64,000 bases of DNA from SHZI01 sp031409515 (GTDB lineage Bacteria > Pseudomonadota > Gammaproteobacteria > Steroidobacterales > GCA-2729495): assembly GCA_031409515.1 (NCBI GenBank), contig JANNXJ010000006.1:25265-89264 (forward strand), written 5' to 3'. A program made the position numbers and the translations under genes. The notes beneath the pieces are model-generated. The model saw only the letters and a list, made by a program, of their open reading frames with translations, was not told the origin of the DNA and did not search any database. Shown here piece by piece: positions 49,207 through 58,282 of the stretch. How positions within the stretch are numbered: the first letter of the stretch is position 1; every line of letters begins with the position of its first letter.

Positions 49207-49306
49207 TTCTTTGCAGTGGCACTCTAACGCCAAGGGAAGGTTAAAGGCAACGCCAGACCGGGAGCCTCAGGAGGTCACCCAGAGCGGGTTCAGACGCTCA
49301 ACGTGC

Positions 49307-49777
49307 TTAGGCGGCCGCTGCCTTCTTGGCGCGGGGATTTTTGCTCGGCGCAGCCTTGGGCGCAGCCTTCTTGCGGGCCTTCTTGGCGGCGGGGGTGGCA
49401 GCCTCGGCGGCAGCCGGAGCCGCCTTGTCGGTCAGCATGACGAGGGCCATAGGGGCCGCGTCACCAGCCCGAAAGCCCATCTTCAGGATGCGCAGGTAAC
49501 CACCGGGACGGGCCTTGAAGCGGGGACCCAGATCGTTAAAGAGCTTGCCGACGGCAGGCCGGTCCCGCAGGCGGTCGAACGCCAGACGCCGGCGGGCGAC
49601 ACCGTCTTCCTTGGCCAGGGTAATCAGCGGCTCAACGACCCGCCGGAGTTCCTTGGCCTTGGGCACCGTGGTGCGAATCGTCTCTTCACGAATCAGAGAC
49701 GCCGCCATGTTGCGGTACATGGCAGTCCGGTGGCTGCTCTTCCTGCCGAGGGCTCGGCCGGCCTTACGGTGCATCAT
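49307..49777 (-). CDS. rplQ: 50S ribosomal protein L17
   Basis: The conserved core (MMHRKAGRALGRKSSHRTAM, then LRRVVEPLITLAKEDGVARRRLAF) is followed by a C-terminal tail of about 30 residues rich in Ala and Lys (AATPAAKKARKKAAPKAAP) that makes the protein 156 residues long against 127 in E. coli. L17 sits near the peptide exit. It is the last gene of the alpha operon, 27 nt after rpoA. Confidence 0.97.
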   Translation of the reverse strand: MMHRKAGRALGRKSSHRTAMYRNMAASLIREETIRTTVPKAKELRRVVEPLITLAKEDGVARRRLAFDRLRDRPAVGKLFNDLGPRFKARPGGYLRILKMGFRAGDAAPMALVMLTDKAAPAAAEAATPAAKKARKKAAPKAAPSKNPRAKKAAAA

Positions 49778-49804
49778 CGCGGGTTAATCCGATCAGTCTA
49801 ATGT

Positions 49805-50806
49805 TCAGGCGGCCATGTCGTCGTGCTTGGCCAGACCCGGAGGCGGCCAGTTCTCGATACGCATACCGAGGGACAGTCCATGACTCTCAAGGACTTCCTT
49901 GATCTCGGTCAGGGACTTCTTGCCAAGGTTCGGAGTACGGAGCAGTTCGACTTCCGTACGCTGGACGAGATCACCGATGTAGTTGATGTTCTCGGCCTTG
50001 AGGCAGTTGGCAGAACGTACCGTGAGCTCGAGTTCATCCACGGGACGGAGCAGGATCGGCTCGATCTGGGACTCGGCAGCCGCTGACTGGGTCTCGTCCT
50101 GACCACGGAGTTCAAGAAAGACGTCCAGCTGATCCTTGAGAATGGTGCCAGCCCTGCGGATGGCCTCTTCCGGATCAATCGTGCCGTTGGTCTCGACATC
50201 CAGCACCAGTTTGTCCAGGTCCGTGCGCTTCTCAACGCGGGCTGACTCAACCGTGTAGGTCACCTTGCGAACCGGGCTGAAGGAGGCATCAAGCCGCAGC
50301 CGGCCAATGCCAGTGCTCTGCTCATCGGGATCCTGCTGGGTCACGGCGGCGCGATAGCCACGACCGCGCTCGATCGTCAGCAGCATCTTCAGCTCACCAC
50401 TGCTGGTCAGATTGGCGATGATCTGCTTCGGGTTCACGACTTCCACGTCATGGTCCGTGACGATGTCGCCTGCGGTAACCGGGCCGGGGCCCTTGCGGTG
50501 CAAGGTGAGCTCGACGCGATCCCGGGAATGCATCCGGAGCGCCACGCCCTTCAGGTTCAGCAGGATCTCGACGACATCTTCCTGAACACCCTCAATGCTG
50601 GTGTACTCGTGCAGGACGCCTTCGATCTCGGCCTCCACAATGGCGGCACCCGGCATACTCGATAGCAGCACCCGGCGCAGTGCATTGCCCAGGGTATGAC
50701 CGAATCCCCGCTCGAGGGGCTCAATGACAATACGCGCGCGATTACCGGTTTCCGCCTGAACCCGGACGCTGCGTGGCTTCAAGAACTCGCTGATTGATGA
50801 CTGCAT
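49805..50806 (-). CDS. rpoA: DNA-directed RNA polymerase subunit alpha
   Basis: A 333-residue alpha subunit (E. coli 329) with the N-terminal assembly domain (FGHTLGNALRRVLLSSMPGAA) and the C-terminal domain (TVRSANCLKAENINYIGDLVQRTE) that contacts UP elements and activators such as CRP. Start at ATG 50806 (MQSSISEFLKPRSV), preceded by GGAGG; a longer frame from 50878 overlaps rpsD and is unlikely. Confidence 0.98.
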   Translation of the reverse strand: MQSSISEFLKPRSVRVQAETGNRARIVIEPLERGFGHTLGNALRRVLLSSMPGAAIVEAEIEGVLHEYTSIEGVQEDVVEILLNLKGVALRMHSRDRVELTLHRKGPGPVTAGDIVTDHDVEVVNPKQIIANLTSSGELKMLLTIERGRGYRAAVTQQDPDEQSTGIGRLRLDASFSPVRKVTYTVESARVEKRTDLDKLVLDVETNGTIDPEEAIRRAGTILKDQLDVFLELRGQDETQSAAAESQIEPILLRPVDELELTVRSANCLKAENINYIGDLVQRTEVELLRTPNLGKKSLTEIKEVLESHGLSLGMRIENWPPPGLAKHDDMAA

Positions 50807-50852
50807 ATCTGACAGGCCTCCTAAAATACCTGGACCTGAACTACTTCTGGAA

Positions 50853-51476
50853 TTACTTGGAATAGAGCTCGACGACAAGGTTCTCGTTCACATCAGGCAG
50901 GATGTCATCCCGGCCCGGGAGGTTCTTCAGTGTCCCCACGAGAGCCTGATCATCCACATCCACCCACTCGGGAAAACCGACCTGACTGGCCATGGACACC
51001 GCATTCTTGATCCGGGGCTGGGCCTTGGCCTTCTCGCTCACCTCGATCTTGTCGCCAGCGGCAACCTGATAGGACGGGATATTGACCAGTTCGCCATTCA
51101 CCTTGATCGCGCAGTGGCTGACCAGCTGACGGGCCTCAGCGCGCGTGGCACCGAAGCCCATGCGATAGACGACGTTATCCAGGCGTCCCTCGAGCAGTTT
51201 CAGCAGGTTCTCGCCGGTCGACCCCTTCATCCGGGCGGCCTTGAGGTAGGTGTTGCGAAACTGGCGCTCAAGTACGCCATACATACGGCGGAGCTTCTGC
51301 TTCTCGCGCAGCTGCAAGCCGTAGTCCGAGACCCGGGCTTTCCGGGCGCCCGCCTGGGTACCCGGCGGGGTCTCCAGCTTGCACTTGGTCTCGAGAGGTT
51401 TAATGCCGCTCTTCAGGAAAAGGTCTGTACCTTCCCGTCGGGCAAGCTTGCAAGTTGGTCCGCGATATCTGGCCAT
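50853..51476 (-). CDS. rpsD: 30S ribosomal protein S4
   Basis: Primary 16S rRNA-binding protein, 207 residues (E. coli 206). N-terminal ARYRGPTCKLARREGTDLFL and the S4 RNA-binding domain RLDNVVYRMGFGATRAEARQLVSH are typical. In E. coli S4 is the translational repressor of this operon; no pseudoknot target was examined here. Confidence 0.98.
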   Translation of the reverse strand: MARYRGPTCKLARREGTDLFLKSGIKPLETKCKLETPPGTQAGARKARVSDYGLQLREKQKLRRMYGVLERQFRNTYLKAARMKGSTGENLLKLLEGRLDNVVYRMGFGATRAEARQLVSHCAIKVNGELVNIPSYQVAAGDKIEVSEKAKAQPRIKNAVSMASQVGFPEWVDVDDQALVGTLKNLPGRDDILPDVNENLVVELYSK

Positions 51477-51488
51477 GCTGGATCGTCC

Positions 51489-51947
51489 TTAAACGCGACG
51501 CTTCTTCGGCGGGCGACACCCGTTGTGGGGGATCGGCGTAATGTCTTCAATGTTGCTGATGCGAAAGCCGGCTGAGTTGAGTGAGCGCACGGCAGACTCA
51601 CGCCCAGGGCCGGGTCCACTGACATACACCTCCAGAGCCTTGAGTCCGTACTCCAAGGCGGCCTGGCCCGCCCGCTCTGCTGCCACCTGGGCGGCAAACG
51701 GCGTGCTCTTGCGCGAGCCTTTGAAGCCACAGCTGCCTGCAGTAGCCCAGCTGAGCGTATTGCCCTGACGATCAGTGATGGTCACGATCGTGTTGTTGAA
51801 GGTGGAATGCACATGGGCGATGCCGTCAACGACATGACGCTTCGAGCCCTTCCGCACCTTGGGGGTTACGGCCGTGGCGGGTGCGCCTTCCGCTGCGGGT
51901 GTTGCCGCTGCGGCGGGGACGTCGACTACTGCTGGATCCTGTGCCAT
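51489..51947 (-). CDS. rpsK: 30S ribosomal protein S11
   Basis: The S11 core (RHVVDGIAHVHSTFNNTIVTI, then AGSCGFKGSRKSTPFAAQVA and the C-terminal THNGCRPPKKRRV-like end) is complete. The product is 152 residues against 129 in E. coli because of an N-terminal extension of about 25 residues rich in Ala, Pro and Val. The start is the first ATG and no internal start fits better. Confidence 0.96.
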   Translation of the reverse strand: MAQDPAVVDVPAAAATPAAEGAPATAVTPKVRKGSKRHVVDGIAHVHSTFNNTIVTITDRQGNTLSWATAGSCGFKGSRKSTPFAAQVAAERAGQAALEYGLKALEVYVSGPGPGRESAVRSLNSAGFRISNIEDITPIPHNGCRPPKKRRV

Positions 51948-51974
51948 CTATCTTCTCTCTTGCCTGATCTGTGC

Positions 51975-52331
51975 TTATCTGCGGATGGCCCGGCGGGGGC
52001 CCTTCCTGGTGCGTGCGTTGGTCCGCGTGCGCTGCCCGCGCATGGGCAGCCCCTTGCGGTGCCGGATACCCCGGTAGCAACCCAGGTCCATCAGTCGCTT
52101 GATGCTCATGGAGACTTCACGCCGCAAATCGCCCTCGACGGGAAAGCGGGCAATCTCGGTGCGAATCCGCTCAATCTCCGGCTCGCTCAGGTCCTTGACC
52201 TTCACGTTCGGCTGAATGCCGGATGCCTCGCAGACGCGCAGCGCCCGATTTCTGCCCACACCGAAGATGTGCGTCAGTGCAATACCGACATGCTTGTTCG
52301 GCGGAATATTTATGCCAGCGATACGTGCCAT
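51975..52331 (-). CDS. rpsM: 30S ribosomal protein S13
   Basis: A 118-residue S13, the E. coli length: ARIAGINIPPNKHVGIALTHIFGVG at the N terminus and RGQRTRTNARTRKGPRR at the C terminus. It forms intersubunit bridges in the 30S head. First gene of the alpha operon after rpmJ. Confidence 0.98.
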   Translation of the reverse strand: MARIAGINIPPNKHVGIALTHIFGVGRNRALRVCEASGIQPNVKVKDLSEPEIERIRTEIARFPVEGDLRREVSMSIKRLMDLGCYRGIRHRKGLPMRGQRTRTNARTRKGPRRAIRR

Positions 52332-52334
52332 GAC

Positions 52335-52448
52335 TTAACCCTGCCTCTGCTTGTGCCGGGGATCACTGCAGATCACCCGCACTACGCGCTTGCGACGAAC
52401 GACCTTGCAGTTTCTGCAGATCTTCTTGACTGATGCCCGAACCTTCAT
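52335..52448 (-). CDS. rpmJ: 50S ribosomal protein L36
   Basis: A 37-residue gene between secY and rpsM, on the minus strand: MKVRASVKKICRNCK, then VVRRKRVVRVICSDPRHKQRQG. The zinc-ribbon residues C11, C14, C27 and H32 are all present, so this is the zinc-binding (C+) paralogue. Its TAA stop is 3 nt before the rpsM start, and the usual secY-rpmJ-rpsM order holds. Confidence 0.97.
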   Translation of the reverse strand: MKVRASVKKICRNCKVVRRKRVVRVICSDPRHKQRQG

Positions 52449-52470
52449 AACCGACTCCCGTCGTCAGCCC

Positions 52471-53814
52471 CTAGCGGAGCTGACCCGCCCTTCCATAGCC
52501 GCCGAAGTTGGCCTTCTTCAGCAGACTGTCGTATTGATGAGACATCATGTGTGCCTGTAACTGGGCCATGAAATCCATGGTCACTACCACGATGATTAGC
52601 AGCGACGTGCCGCCGAAATAGAACGGCACGCGCCAGTAGAGAATCATGAATTCGGGCAGCAGGCAGACTGCCGTTACGTAGATGCCACCCCAGAACGTCA
52701 GCCGGGTGAGCACTTTGTCAATGTAGCTGGCTGTCTGCTGGCCCGGGCGTATACCAGGGATAAACGCCCCGCTCTTCTTCAGATTATCCGCCGTCTCGCG
52801 GGAGTTGAACACCAGGGCCGTATAAAAGAAGCAGAAAAACATGATCAAGCTGGCATACAGCAGGATATAGATCGGCTGCCCCGGTGACAGCTGGGCGGAT
52901 ATGTCCTGCAACCAGCCAAAGCCCTCATTGGTCCCGAACCAGCTGGCGATGGTGGCAGGGAACAGGATGATGCTGGACGCAAAGATGGGCGGAATGACGC
53001 CCGCCATGTTGATCTTGAACGGCAGGTGGCTGGCCTGGCCCGCATAGACCCGGCGGCCCTGTTGCCGGCGGGCGTAGTTGACCGTAATCCGCCGCTGCGC
53101 CCGCTCCATGAAGACGACGAAGGCAGTCACTGCCACGATCAACAGAATGAGAATCAGCGCCACGGCGGCGTTCATTTCCCCTGAATTCACCAACTCCAGG
53201 GTGCCGCCGATGGCAGCCGGAAGGCCGGAGACTATGCTCGCAAGAATGATCATCGAGATGCCATTGCCGATGCCGCGCTCCGTGATCTGCTCGCCGAGCC
53301 ACATCAGGAAAATCGTGCCAGCTACCAGGGTGATCACTGCCGTAAAGATAAAGCTGAAGCCCGGAGCAATGACGAGGCCCTGGTTCTGGAGGGCATAGGA
53401 AGCACCGAGCGACTGGACCAAGGCGAGGCCAACCGTGCCATAGCGCGTGTACTGGGTCAGCTTCCGGCGACCGGACTCCCCTTCCTTGCGCAACTGGGTC
53501 ATCTGCGGAATCACGAGGCCGGCCATCTGGACGATAATGGATGCCGAGATATAGGGCATGACGCCAAGGGCAAAAATGCTCAGTCGGCTCAGGGCGCCGC
53601 CCGAAAACATGTTGAACATCGCGAGTATCGTGCCCGACTGGTCCTTGAAGAACTGGTCGAGGGCTGCCGGATCAATGCCAGGAACCGGGATAAAAGTGCC
53701 CACCCGATAGACGATCAGGGCGCCGATCAGGAACAGCAGGCGCTCGCGCAGCTCGGAGAAGCGCGTTGCTTCGCCGAGTGCTTTAGCCGGATTGACCATG
53801 TCGCCTTTTGCCAC
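52471..53814 (-). CDS. secY: Protein translocase subunit SecY
   Basis: The 447-residue channel subunit of the Sec translocon, with ten transmembrane helices. ELRERLLFLIGALIVYRVGTFIPVPGID near the N terminus, GIGNGISMIILASIV in the middle and the C-terminal GMVDLMAQ-like tail (ending GRAGQLR) fit the family. It lies in its usual place in the spc operon, after rplO. Confidence 0.97.
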   Translation of the reverse strand: MAKGDMVNPAKALGEATRFSELRERLLFLIGALIVYRVGTFIPVPGIDPAALDQFFKDQSGTILAMFNMFSGGALSRLSIFALGVMPYISASIIVQMAGLVIPQMTQLRKEGESGRRKLTQYTRYGTVGLALVQSLGASYALQNQGLVIAPGFSFIFTAVITLVAGTIFLMWLGEQITERGIGNGISMIILASIVSGLPAAIGGTLELVNSGEMNAAVALILILLIVAVTAFVVFMERAQRRITVNYARRQQGRRVYAGQASHLPFKINMAGVIPPIFASSIILFPATIASWFGTNEGFGWLQDISAQLSPGQPIYILLYASLIMFFCFFYTALVFNSRETADNLKKSGAFIPGIRPGQQTASYIDKVLTRLTFWGGIYVTAVCLLPEFMILYWRVPFYFGGTSLLIIVVVTMDFMAQLQAHMMSHQYDSLLKKANFGGYGRAGQLR

Positions 53815-53890
53815 GGTAGGTGCTGCCTGAACTCGTTTCTGTACTGGTTTCTGTAAGCGTTTCTGGGCTTGTTTCGGTAGTTTTGCGGTA

Positions 53891-54319
53891 TCAGTCTTCG
53901 ATGCTGCCGCCGGCTGCTTCGATAGCCTTGCGCGCGCCGGGGGTGACCTTGATGCCCTTGAGCTTCACGGCCTTGTCGATCTTTCCGGAAGCGATGACCT
54001 TGGCCGTTTCCACGTCCTTGCCGACGATCTTGGCAGCCTTCAGGCTGGCCAGATCGATCACACCGGTCTTGATCAGGGTGAGTTCGTGCAGACGAACCTC
54101 GGCGGAGGCTGAGAGCAGGTGCGAGACGAAGCCGATCTTGGGCAAGCGCCGCTGAATCGGCATCTGGCCGCCTTCAAAACCAACCTTGTGATAACCGCCG
54201 GCCCGGGCTGACTGGCCCTTGTGGCCACGACCACAGGTCTTGCCCTGGCCCGCCGAACTGCCGCGCCCCACACGCTTGCGCGTCTTCCGGGAACCGGGCT
54301 TTATAGAATTCAGTTTCAT
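53891..54319 (-). CDS. rplO: 50S ribosomal protein L15
   Basis: A 142-residue L15 (E. coli 144): MKLNSIKPGSRKTRKRVGRG, then SSAGQGKTCGRGHKGQSARAGG and GFEGGQMPIQRRLPKIGF. A 76-nt gap separates it from secY. Confidence 0.97.
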   Translation of the reverse strand: MKLNSIKPGSRKTRKRVGRGSSAGQGKTCGRGHKGQSARAGGYHKVGFEGGQMPIQRRLPKIGFVSHLLSASAEVRLHELTLIKTGVIDLASLKAAKIVGKDVETAKVIASGKIDKAVKLKGIKVTPGARKAIEAAGGSIED

Positions 54320-54345
54320 GACTGTTCCTTGGGTCTACCGAGGCC

Positions 54346-54570
54346 TCAGACCTGCTCAACGCGCAGCAGGTAGGAAACACTATTGATCATGCCGCGATTC
54401 TCCGGCGTGTCGGCCACAACGACCGACTGATGCATGCGCCTGAGCCCCAGGCCCAGGATGCAGGCCCGGTGATTCTTCAGACGACCGAACTTGCTCTTGA
54501 CGAGAGTGAGCCTGACCTTATTGGTTACGGCCGATACGGCCGGCTTGGCAGCTGATTTCGAAGTTGCCAT
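54346..54570 (-). CDS. rpmD: 50S ribosomal protein L30
   Basis: The L30 core VRLTLVKSKFGRLKNHRACILGLGLRRM and MINSVSYLLRVEQ is complete. The 74-residue product has about 15 extra N-terminal residues rich in Ala, Ser and Lys compared with E. coli (59). Confidence 0.96.
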   Translation of the reverse strand: MATSKSAAKPAVSAVTNKVRLTLVKSKFGRLKNHRACILGLGLRRMHQSVVVADTPENRGMINSVSYLLRVEQV

Positions 54571-54573
54571 GGC

Positions 54574-55098
54574 TTAACCCACCAGGTCCGCGAGGGACTT
54601 GCCGCGCTTGGCGGCGATGGCGTCGGGGGAGCGCATGCCCTGAAGCGCGTTCATCGTGGCCCGAACGACGTTGATGGGATTGCGGGAGCCGTAGCTCTTG
54701 GCCAGGACGTTACGGACCCCAGCGCACTCGAAAACCGCTCGCATGGCACCACCGGCGATGATGCCGGTACCGTCGGATGCGGGCTGCATGTAGACGCGGG
54801 TTGCACCGTGGCTCCCGGACTGGGCGTAGTGCAGCGTGTCCTTGTGCAGGGGGATCGGCTTGAGGTCCCTGCGGGCTGCCTGCATGGCCTTCTGGATGGC
54901 CGCCGGAACTTCCCGGGCCTTCCCGTAACCAAACCCAACCTTGCCCTTGCCATCGCCCACGACGGTCAGCGCGGTGAAGCCGAACTGCCTGCCGCCCTTG
55001 ACCACCTTGGCCACGCGATTTACAGAGACGAGCTTCTCAAGATAATCATCACCGTCGCCTGAGCGCTCCGGAGCCATGCCTGCCTGTTTACGAGCCAA
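54574..55098 (-). CDS. rpsE: 30S ribosomal protein S5
   Basis: A 174-residue S5 (E. coli 167): the double-stranded RNA-binding part (YLEKLVSVNRVAKVVKGGRQFGF) and GYGKAREVPAAIQKAMQAARR, then the C-terminal MRAVFECAGVRNVLAKSYGSRNP. Acts in decoding fidelity. It starts 2 nt after rplR's stop. Confidence 0.98.
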   Translation of the reverse strand: MARKQAGMAPERSGDGDDYLEKLVSVNRVAKVVKGGRQFGFTALTVVGDGKGKVGFGYGKAREVPAAIQKAMQAARRDLKPIPLHKDTLHYAQSGSHGATRVYMQPASDGTGIIAGGAMRAVFECAGVRNVLAKSYGSRNPINVVRATMNALQGMRSPDAIAAKRGKSLADLVG

Positions 55099-55100
55099 TG

Positions 55101-55454
55101 TCAGAACTCCAAGCCGTTTTCGCGAGCTGCCTCGGCCAATGCCTTGACTCGCCCGTGGTACTGAAATCCGGACCGGTCAAACGCTACCCGCGTGACACCA
55201 GCCGCCTTTGCCTTCTCTGCGATCGAACGGCCCACCACTGCGGCGGCCGCTATGTTGCCCGTGCCATCCAGGGCGTCCCGCACGTCCTTCTGCAAGGTCG
55301 ATGCGGCGGCCATCACGGTGCCGCCGTCGGGACCGATGACCTGCGCGTAGATATGGCGCGGGGTACGGTGAATGGTGAGCCGGGCAACGCCCAGCTCCCT
55401 GATCTTGGAGCGCGAGCGTCGTGCCCGCCGCTGTCTGCTGTCTTTCTTGTTCAT
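55101..55454 (-). CDS. rplR: 50S ribosomal protein L18
   Basis: A 117-residue L18, the E. coli length: RRARRSRSKIRELGVARLTIHRT near the start, IYAQVIGPDGGTVMAAAS, and the C-terminal VAFDRSGFQYHGRVKALAEAARE. Binds 5S rRNA with L5 and L25. Confidence 0.98.
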   Translation of the reverse strand: MNKKDSRQRRARRSRSKIRELGVARLTIHRTPRHIYAQVIGPDGGTVMAAASTLQKDVRDALDGTGNIAAAAVVGRSIAEKAKAAGVTRVAFDRSGFQYHGRVKALAEAARENGLEF

Positions 55455-55514
55455 TGCGACCCGAAGTCACGACTGCCTGGTATTCAGCCAAAGGACTGAA
55501 CCCGGCGCACTCGC

Positions 55515-56048
55515 TTACTTCTTCTTCGCCTCCTTGAGTACAACCTTCTCACCCGCATACCGCACGCCCTTGCCCTTGTAGGGCTCCGGCGGACGATAGC
55601 GGCGTATATCGGCGGCAACCTGGCCAACCTTGTGCTTGTCGGCACCCTTGATCAGGATCTCCGTCTGACTGGGGGTCTCGATCGTGATGCCCTCGGGAAC
55701 CGGAAAAGCAACCGGATGGGAGAACCCAAGAGTCAGATTGAGCTTCTTGCCCTGGGCCTGGGCGCGATAACCAACGCCGACCAGCTCAAGCTTGCGCTCA
55801 AATCCCTTGGCGACCCCGTTGACCATATTGCTGAGCAGGGCGCGGGTGGTACCGGCAATGGCGCGAGCACTCTGAGCTTCGGTAACGCTCGTGATCCTGG
55901 CCTCGCCATCGACCACCTTCACCTCGACCTCTGCGTGCAGCGCGAGGCTGAGCTCACCCTTGGGGCCCTTGACGCGAACCGTCCCGCCGGCCTGGGTCAA
56001 CTCGACCCCCTTCGGCAGCGGAACGGGCATTTTTGCAACTCTGGACAT
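55515..56048 (-). CDS. rplF: 50S ribosomal protein L6
   Basis: A 177-residue L6, the E. coli length: SRVAKMPVPLPKGVELTQAGG, NMVNGVAKGFERKLELVGVGYRA and the conserved C-terminal signature RRYRPPEPYKGKGVRYAGE. Lies near the factor-binding centre. 60 nt separate it from rplR. Confidence 0.98.
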   Translation of the reverse strand: MSRVAKMPVPLPKGVELTQAGGTVRVKGPKGELSLALHAEVEVKVVDGEARITSVTEAQSARAIAGTTRALLSNMVNGVAKGFERKLELVGVGYRAQAQGKKLNLTLGFSHPVAFPVPEGITIETPSQTEILIKGADKHKVGQVAADIRRYRPPEPYKGKGVRYAGEKVVLKEAKKK

Positions 56049-56087
56049 ACTCTGAATACCTACGAGACGATCACCAGGAATCAGTTC

Positions 56088-56486
56088 CTAGGAAACTATG
56101 CAGATCACTTCGCCACCGTGGCCACCGGCCCGGGCATCGCGATCGCTCATCACGCCCGCGGGCGTCGACACAATGGCAATACCGAGTCCGCCCTGGATCT
56201 TCGGCAGTGCATCCTTGCCCCGATAAACACGGAGACCGGACTTGCTGACGCGCCGGATCTGGTCGATGACGGGACGTCCATCAAAATACTTGAGCTGAAC
56301 AACCAGCTCCCGCTTGTTACTGCCCGCGTCTGCGGCCTCAAACCCCGCGATGTAACCCTCATCCAGCAGGACCTTAGCGATGGCTTCCTTCTGGGTTGAC
56401 GAGGGCATGGTCACGCTGGGCAGCGCCACTCTCTGGGCGTTCCTGATGCGGGTCAGCATGTCAGCGATGGGGTCAGAAAGACTCAT
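56088..56486 (-). CDS. rpsH: 30S ribosomal protein S8
   Basis: A 132-residue S8 (E. coli 130): MSLSDPIADMLTRIRNAQRV and the C-terminal signature GLGIAIVSTPAGVMSDRDAR, with GGEVICIVS at the end. S8 autoregulates the spc operon in E. coli by binding near the L5 start; that site was not analysed here. Confidence 0.98.
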   Translation of the reverse strand: MSLSDPIADMLTRIRNAQRVALPSVTMPSSTQKEAIAKVLLDEGYIAGFEAADAGSNKRELVVQLKYFDGRPVIDQIRRVSKSGLRVYRGKDALPKIQGGLGIAIVSTPAGVMSDRDARAGGHGGEVICIVS

Positions 56487-56597
56487 TTTTGGTTTACTCG
56501 GCCTGGTAGCGGAATCTGTTTAAGTGATGTCTGCCTAAGTCGTGCAATCTGGGTCGCGCAATCTGGCTTGTTTGTCTCTCAGGTAGCGAGAGAAAAC

Positions 56598-56903
56598 TCA
56601 CCAGCTCGCTTTCCTCAACCCGGGGATGTCACCGGCGAGCGTGAGCTCCCGGAGCTTGACTCTCGACAGGCCAAATTTCTGGTAGTAGCCCCGCGACCGC
56701 CCGGTGATGGCACACCGGCTGCGCATGCGACTCGGACTGGAATCACGGGGAAGCGCCTGGAACTTGTCCATGGCGGCCTGCTTGTCGTCCGGTCGCGCCT
56801 TGGGGTTGGCGATGATCGCCTTCAGGGCATTACGCTTCTTGGCGTACTGCTGCACCAGCTTGGCGCGCTTCACATCGCGAAGAACCATGGATTTCTTGGC
56901 CAT
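56598..56903 (-). CDS. rpsN: 30S ribosomal protein S14
   Basis: A 101-residue S14 of the long, zinc-free type (E. coli 101): MAKKSMVLRDVKRAKLVQQYA and SRCAITGRSRGYYQKFGLSR, ending GLRKASW. The frame is open upstream into rplE, but the ATG at 56903, 8 nt after the rplE stop, is the family start. Confidence 0.97.
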   Translation of the reverse strand: MAKKSMVLRDVKRAKLVQQYAKKRNALKAIIANPKARPDDKQAAMDKFQALPRDSSPSRMRSRCAITGRSRGYYQKFGLSRVKLRELTLAGDIPGLRKASW

Positions 56904-56911
56904 AACCTGCC

Positions 56912-57472
56912 TTAGGACTCGGTTTGCTGGGCGGACTTGCGGAAGGGGAAATTGAAAGCGTCGAGTAGCGCGCGGCCGCGGACATCGTCGCCAGCGGTCG
57001 TGGTAATCGTGATATCCATACCCCGGATCATGTCGATCTGGTCGTAGTCGATCTCCGGGAAAATGATCTGCTCCTGGATACCCATGCTGTAGTTGCCGCG
57101 GCCATCGAAGGAGCGGCCATTCAGCCCGCGGAAGTCGCGAATACGGGGGACAGCCACGCTGATCAGCCGATCCAGGAACTCCCACATGCGCTGGCGGCGA
57201 AGCGTGACCTTGCAACCCACCGGATAGCCCTCCCGCACCTTGAAGGTGGCGATGGATTTCCGGGCCAGGGTAATCTGTGGCTTCTGGCCGGCAATGCGCG
57301 TCATATCCTGCACTGCCTTCTCGATAACCTTCTTGTCCGTGATGGTCTCGCCCACGCCCATGTTGAGCGTGATCTTGGTGATACGCGGCAACGCCATGAC
57401 GTTATCGATCCCAAGCTGCTGCTTGAGCTTCGGTACGACCGTGCTTGCGTAGTATTCCTGCAGCCTTGCCAT
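56912..57472 (-). CDS. rplE: 50S ribosomal protein L5
   Basis: A 186-residue L5 (E. coli 179): ITLNMGVGETITDKKVIEKAV, ITLARKSIATFKVREGYPVGCKV and the C-terminal GMDITITTTAGDDVRGRALLDAFNFPF. Binds 5S rRNA and contacts the P-site tRNA. Confidence 0.98.
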   Translation of the reverse strand: MARLQEYYASTVVPKLKQQLGIDNVMALPRITKITLNMGVGETITDKKVIEKAVQDMTRIAGQKPQITLARKSIATFKVREGYPVGCKVTLRRQRMWEFLDRLISVAVPRIRDFRGLNGRSFDGRGNYSMGIQEQIIFPEIDYDQIDMIRGMDITITTTAGDDVRGRALLDAFNFPFRKSAQQTES

Positions 57473-57522
57473 AATTTCTTTCGCGGCTCCCTTGTCACCC
57501 GGGGCGGTTGCCCCGGCGTGCC

Positions 57523-57837
57523 TCAGGCGTCTACGACCTCGTTGTTCGACTTGAAATAGCGGACCTTACGGCCATCCTCGAGCGTCCTGTAGCCGATCCG
57601 GCCGGCCTTGCCGGTGGTCGCATTCAGGAGCGCAACATTTGACACGTGCAGCGACATCTCCTTCTCGACGATGCCCCCCTGCAGACCCTTGGCCGGATTT
57701 GGCTTCTGGTGCCGCTTGACGACGTTAACGTTCTCGACCCAGACGCGCTCGCCGTCGATGCGATTCACCGTGCCCTTGCGGCCTTTGTCCCGACCCGCGA
57801 TGACGATGACCTGGTCGTTCTTTTTAATGCGATTCAT
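57523..57837 (-). CDS. rplX: 50S ribosomal protein L24
   Basis: A 104-residue L24, the E. coli length: the KOW motif NDQVIVIAGRDKGRKGTVNRI and the middle NVVKRHQKPNPAKGLQGGIVEKE. Assembly initiator of the 50S subunit; 50 nt upstream of rplE. Confidence 0.98.
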   Translation of the reverse strand: MNRIKKNDQVIVIAGRDKGRKGTVNRIDGERVWVENVNVVKRHQKPNPAKGLQGGIVEKEMSLHVSNVALLNATTGKAGRIGYRTLEDGRKVRYFKSNNEVVDA

Positions 57838-57848
57838 GATCTATCTGC

Positions 57849-58217
57849 TCACAGCACTTCGGGCGCCAGGGAAATGATCTTCATGAACTTCTCGTTGCGC
57901 AGCTCGCGGGTTACTGGCCCGAAGATGCGCGTGCCGATGGGTTCGAGCTTGTTGTTCAGGAGCACGGCAGCGTTGCCGTCAAAGCGAATCACGGAGCCAT
58001 CCGGACGGCGAACGCCCTTGCGGGTGCGCACGACGACCGCGTTGTAAACCTCGCCCTTCTTGACCTTGCCCCGGGGGATTGCATCCTTGATGCTGACCTT
58101 GATCACATCACCAATGTAGGCATAACGCCTGCGGGTGCCCCCGAGCACCTTGATGCACATCATCTGCTTGGCGCCGCTATTGTCGGCAGCGGCAAGGTAA
58201 GTCTGCATCTGTATCAT
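57849..58217 (-). CDS. rplN: 50S ribosomal protein L14
   Basis: A 122-residue L14: MIQMQTYLAAADNSGAKQMM and IKDAIPRGKVKKGEVYNAVVVRT, complete. It is the docking partner of RsfS, whose gene is also in this window (13943-14281). First gene of the spc operon. Confidence 0.98.
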   Translation of the reverse strand: MIQMQTYLAAADNSGAKQMMCIKVLGGTRRRYAYIGDVIKVSIKDAIPRGKVKKGEVYNAVVVRTRKGVRRPDGSVIRFDGNAAVLLNNKLEPIGTRIFGPVTRELRNEKFMKIISLAPEVL

Positions 58218-58282
58218 GATCGTTTCCCGGTTGTTCCAGCGTTACTGAGGCTAGGTAGGCGGCTCCCGTCGGGGGCCTGCCA

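Noticed and set aside
49122..49306. Possible small RNA or promoter array between rplQ and the ompA-like gene
   Set aside because: Apart from one weak terminator-like stem and a ribosome-binding site, no paired promoter boxes or conserved structure could be supported.
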